From NCBI GenBank assembly GCA_963827735.1, contig CAWHBO010000003.1:248001-312000 (forward strand): 64,000 nt of DNA, given 5' to 3'. Numbering within the stretch: position 1 is the stretch's first letter; the number at the start of each line of letters is the position of its first letter. The DNA comes from CAWHBO01 sp963827735 (GTDB lineage Bacteria; Patescibacteriota; Patescibacteriia; Patescibacteriales; UBA12075). Position numbers and translations under genes: made by a program. Shown here one piece after another: positions 55,801-61,800 of this stretch. The notes under the pieces were generated by a model. That model was not told where the DNA came from, searched no databases, and worked only from the letters and a program-made list of their open reading frames with translations.

Positions 55801-58800
55801 TCAAAATCAATCAGATCAGTGGCATCACGTCCGATTTTGCCATTGGTTCCCAGATATACAGCGTCTGGCAGACTGATAGTCGGGTTGCCGGCAATCCCGT
55901 CGCCATTGGCCATGGTGATTTGATTGACTGTGCCATTGATAGAGCGGGAGACGATGCCGGAGCCGGTACCGGTGAGAATGCCATAAGGCGAAGTCGTACC
56001 GGTGCCGCCGTAAGCAACGCCCTGAACATGAGTGGAAGTGGCGAAGGTGGAAGTGGCGCTTGCTGATAAACCGCTGACGTAAGAGTATAAAGATGAGGTG
56101 GCGGATGCCGATAAATTGTTGATGTAAGCATAGGTAGCGAAGGATGAAGTGGCGGACGCTGACAATCCTTGGACATAGCTCAGAGTGGAGAAAGTGCTGG
56201 AAGCATAAGCCTGGCTAAGATAACCGGCTAAAGCGTGGTTGCCCCAGTTGAAGGCCGTGTTCCAGTTGGTCGTGCTGGCTGTCAACGGGATGTTGTAGAG
56301 GCCGGAAGGAGAGATCGTGATGGTGTTGCCGGAAACCGCGGTCGTCAGGCCCGCTGAACCGGAGAACGTAAGATTGGCGCCGGAAGTGGCGATGACCGAG
56401 CCGGAATTGCCGGCGGCGGTCCACGAGACATAGTTATCAAAACCAAGTCCTGAAGTCGCGGTCAGGGTATAGCCGCCGGAAGCATTGCCGAGGAGCAATT
56501 GGCCAGATGCAGGGACGGTGGAAGTTCCCGTGCCGCCCAAGTAGATTGGCAGAGTGGAACTGGCTCCCCACACGCCGCTATTGATGATGGCGATGCCCGA
56601 TGAAGCCGAGCTGTTCCAGCCGGTGCCGCCTCTAGCCGCCGTTAAATGAGCGGTGCCGATGTTGGTCCAGGAGTAGTTGTTCAAATCATTATCAACCGTG
56701 TATGTGATTTTTCCATTGTTGTCTTCATAGGCCACTGTAATTCTGGTCGTGGTCCCGATCATGGCGCCTACATAGTCTTCCAAAACTTCCTGCGTCATAC
56801 CCGTGGATGTAGCCGGCACCCAAGTGTAGCCGTTGGCTCCCCCGTTAACCGAGAGAACATAGTTGGCGGCGCCGATGCCAATCTGGCCAAAGGTGGTCGT
56901 ATCGCTCATATAGGGAATCGCATACTGCGTCCAAGCGGAACGGCCGGTGCCGCCGTACCCGACGCCTTGAACATGAGTGGAAGTGGCGAAGGTGGAAGTG
57001 GCACTGGCTGATAAACCGCTGACGTAAGAGTATAAAGAGGAAGTGGCGGATGCTGACAGATTGTTGATATAAGCGTAGGTAGAAAAAGTGGAGCTGGCGC
57101 TCTGAGACAAGCCGCTGACATAAGCAAGCAGAGATGAGGTGGCAGACGCCGACAGGCTGTTGATATAGACATAAGTGGAGAAAGTGGAGCTGGCGCTCTG
57201 AGACAAGCCGCCGACGTACGAGAGAAGAGACGAGGTGGCGGACGCTGACAATCCTTGGACATAATTCAAAGTGGAGTAAGTGCTGGAAGCGTAAGCTTGT
57301 GAAAGATAACCCGCCGCGGCGTGGTTGCCCCAGTTGTAAGCCGTGTTCCAATTGGTGGTGGAGGCTGTCAATGGTAAATTGTAATTGCCGTCAAAACCAA
57401 TGACCAAAGTGCCATTGGTGGTGATCGGGGAACCGGAAATGGTAAAACCGGTCGGGACGGAAAGACCGACGCTCGTGACCAAACCGAGGCTGGAAGTACC
57501 GGTCAAAGAATAACCGCCGGATGAATTCCCAAGCAAAATTTGATTGAGGCCGGCTGACGCCAACCCCGTCCCGCCCAGGGTAACCGGTAAAGTCGTACTG
57601 GCTCCCCAGACGCCATTGTTGATGATGGCGATGCCGGAACTGGCCGAGCTGTTCCAGCCGGTGCCGCCTCTAGCCGCCGTTAAATGAGCGGTGCCGATGT
57701 TGGTCCAGGAGTAGTTGTTCAAATCATTATCAACCGTGTATGTGATTTTTCCATTGTTGTCTTCATAGGCCACTGTAATTCTGGTCGTGGTCCCGATCAT
57801 GGCGCCTACATAGTCTTCCAAAACTTCCTGCGTCATACCCGTGGATGTAGCCGGCACCCAAGTGTAGCCGTTGGCTCCCCCGTTAACACTGAGAACGTAA
57901 TTGGCGGTGCCGATGCCAATCTGGCCAAAGGTGGTCGTATCGCTCATATAGGGAATCGCATACTGCGTCCAAGCGGAACGGCCGGTGCCGCCGTACCCGA
58001 CGCCTTGAACATGAGTGGAAGTGGCGAAAGTGGAGGTAGCGCTTGCGGACAGTCCGCTGACGTAAGAGTATAAAGAGGAAGTGGCGGATGCTGACAGATT
58101 GTTGATATAAGCGTAGGTAGAAAAAGTGGAGCTGGCGCTCTGAGATAAACCGCCGACATAAGCAAGCAGGGATGAGGTGGCGCTGGCTGACAATCCCTGG
58201 ACATAACTGATCGTTGAATAGGTGCTGGAGGCGTAAGCTTGTGAAAGATAACCCGCTGTAGCATGGTTGCCCCAGTTGTAAGCCGTGTTCCAATTGGTGG
58301 TAGAGGCTGTCAATGGTAAATTGTAATTGCCGTCAAAACCAATGACCAAAGTGCCATTGGTGGTGATCGGGGAACCGGAAATGGTAAAACCGGTCGGGAC
58401 GGAAAGACCGACGCTCGTGACCAAACCGAGGCTGGAAGTACCGGTCAAAGAATAACCGCCGGATGAATTCCCAAGCAAAATTTGATTGAGGCCCGAGGAC
58501 GACAATCCCGTGCCGCCAAGATATATCGGCAAAGTCGTGCTGGCTCCCCACACGCCGTTGTTGATAACAGCGATGCCGGAACTGGCCGAGCTGTTCCAGC
58601 CGGTGCCGCCGCGCGCCGCGGTAAGATTAAGCACGCCGACGTTAGACCAAGAATAATTATTTAAATTAGAATCTACAACATAATCAAACTGATTGTTATC
58701 ATCGTCATAAGTAACCGTGATCAGAGTTTCCGTGTTGCCCGCCACCGTCGGTCCCACATAATCCTGCACTTCTTCCTGCGAAAGCACCGTGCCGGTGGAA

Positions 58801-61800
58801 GAGGCCGCGACCCAGGTGAATCCATCGCCCGTGGCATTGACTGACAAAAGATACGTGGACGAACCGATCGCGATCTCGCCCAAAGTGTTGGCGCTAACCG
58901 CGTAAGGAATGGCATACGGCGTCCAGGCGCTTTTCCCTGTGCCGCCGACCGTCACCGCCAAAGTGGAGCTGGAAGTCAGAGTGTTCGGATCAGACCAAAT
59001 GGTTACCGCTCCGTCCGAACCGGAACCGTCAATTGAACCGGCGCTCGCCCAATTGGTATAACAGACTCCGCCCAAACACAATTCTTCAAAAGAACCGCCG
59101 CCCGCGACTGTCAAGAGCTTGCTCGGACTGGTGGAGCCGATGCCGACATAAGAATTCGTATCAACAAAAATGCTGGATGTTGCCGTCAAGTCATCAACGC
59201 CATTTCCGCCGTAAAACGGAATCCAGCCGGTATTGCCGATGCCGACCGTACCGCCGGTGCCGGAAGGCGTATCCCAGAAAAGCTGGCCGTCCGTTCCCCA
59301 CATCAAAGCGTTGCTGGCGGTGCCGCTGGCTGTTGGCAAGGTCAAGATGATTGATGAGGCCAGAGTAGAGCTGGACTTTAACGCGACATAGTCCGTTCCG
59401 GGCAAATCTTCATACAGTCTCAATTCATTGCCGTCTTCCATACCCAGCGGGAAATTCATGCTTAAGATATCGTTATCTGAATCCCAGGTAACCTGCGCTT
59501 GCGCGAGTGAACCGCCGCGGTAAAATGCCAAAGTGCTGTCTTCGTCAACGGTAGTATCGGAATTTATAGTAAAAATGTTTGAGATTGAGCCGGAGATGGA
59601 AGTTGAACCAATGGTCATGTTGGTAACGTCCAAATTCGTGAAGAAACCGTTGCTTACCCGGTTTCCCCAAGAGCCGATGTCAGTGGAAGCTCCATTTCTG
59701 GGGATGATATCGCCGTTTATCAAAAGATTGCCGTCCACAGTCAGACGCTCGGTGGCCGTGGTCGTGCCGATCCCGACGTTGCTGTTTGCGGATATATATA
59801 TGGAAGAGGTGGCAGTCGGATGGTTAGCGGCGTCGCCGGCATAAATCAAGCCTTGATTCAAGGTCATATCCGCCAGGCTGTTGTACCAAATGTCAGCGAC
59901 CGTAAATTCAATTCTTCCGTCAACGTTGTCATTGTAAACGACAGTGATGTTGGTGCTGGTCCCGATCATGGCGCCCACATAGTCCTCCAAAGTTTCCTGC
60001 GTCATACCCGTGGAAGTGGCCGGCACCCAAGTGTAGCCGTTAGCGCCGCCGTTAACGCTGAGAACGTAATTGGCGGTGCCGATGCCGATTTGTCCAAAGG
60101 TGGTCGTATCGCTCATATAGGGAATTGCGTACTGCGTCCAAGCGGAACGGCCGGTGCCGCCGTCGGAGACGGCCAAATCGGTGATGCCGGAGATGCTGCC
60201 GCCGGTGATGGCGACATTGCCCGGGGATTGCAGAGCCAGGTTGCCGAGGTTAAGCGCGGTAAACGCCGAAGAGCTGGAAACAGATGTCCAGTTGGCGCCA
60301 TTGGCGATCATGAAATTGTTGGTAGAAGTGGAGAGGCCGGCGATGGTGGCGAGGTTCGTGTTCCACGCTTGAATGTCTGAACCGATGGCCAAGCCGAGAT
60401 TGGTTCTGGCCTGATTGGCGGTCGTCGCGCCCGTGCCGCCGTAAACGAGGCTAAGCACGCTGGAAGCGGTTAAAGTATCAGTGTCATACCAGGTAACAAT
60501 CTGTCCGGCCACCGTGCTGGTTGCGTCAATGCTTCCGGCGCCGTTCCAATCAGAGATACAATTGCCATTCAGACAAAGCCCTGTGAAAGCGCCTTGCCCG
60601 GCCACAGTCAATCTGCTTGCCGGGGTGGATGTGCCGATCCCGACGTTGCTGTTTGTGGATATATATATGGAAGAGGTGGCAGTCGGATGGTTAGCGGCGT
60701 CGCCGGCATAAATCAAGCCTTGATTCAAGGTCATATCCGCCAGGCTGTTGTACCAAATGTCAGCGACCGTAAATTCAATTCTTCCGTCAACGTTGTCATT
60801 GTAAACGACAGTGATGTTGGTGCTGGTCCCGATCATGGCGCCCACATAGTCCTCCAAAGTTTCCTGCGTCATACCCGTGGAAGTGGCCGGCACCCAAGTG
60901 TAGCCGTTAGCGCCGCCGTTAACGCTGAGAACGTAATTGGCGGTGCCGATGCCGATTTGTCCAAAGGTGGTCGTATCGCTCATATAGGGAATTGCGTACT
61001 GCGTCCAAGCGGAACGGCCGGTGCCGCCGTCGGAGACGGCCAAATCGGTGATGCCGGAGATGCTGCCGCCGGTGATGGCGACATTGCCCGGGGATTGCAG
61101 AGCCAGGTTGCCGAGGTTAAGCGCGGTAAACGCCGAAGAGCTGGAAACAGATGTCCAGTTGGCGCCATTGGCGATCATGAAATTGTTGGTAGAAGTGGAG
61201 AGGCCGGCGATGGTGGCGAGGTTCGTGTTCCACGCTTGAATGTCTGAACCGATGGCCAAGCCGAGATTGGTTCTGGCCTGATTGGCGGTCGTCGCGCCCG
61301 TGCCGCCGTAAACGAGGCTTAAGACCGAAGATGCGGTCAAAGTGTTGGCGTCAAGCCAAGTGACGATCGCTCCCGGAACCGGTCCGGACACGCCGACGCC
61401 CGCGCCGCCCCAATTTGAAATGCATACGCCTCCCAAACAGATGCCGTTGAAAGCGCCGCGGCCATTGACTGAAAGTTTTTCGCTCGGACTCGTGGAACCG
61501 ATGCCCACATTGCTTAAACCATCAATATATATGGAAGAGGTGGCTGTTAAAGCGTTGCCATAAGCGTTATAAAAAGGAACATAACCGGGCGTACCGGAAG
61601 CGATAGTCCCGTTGCCCGCCGGATCGCCCCAAAACATGTGGCCGTATGCATCGGTTAAAAGCGCCTGTCCCGCTGTTCCTTGCGTGGTCGGCAAAATCCA
61701 AGTCAGTGATGAACCAAGCGTTGAGCTGGCTCTGAGCGCGACATAATCAGTCCCGGCGCTGGCTTCATAAAATCTCAAATCCCCCTGGTTTTCCAGTCCC

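Noticed and set aside
56646..58293. Repeated 121-168 residue ORFs on both strands
   Set aside because: They lie in other frames of the duplicated modules of the giant gene; no ribosome-binding sites.
59820..61247. Plus-strand ORFs of 186 and 217 residues
   Set aside because: They are antisense shadows of the repeated fibre modules, which is why they recur almost identically.
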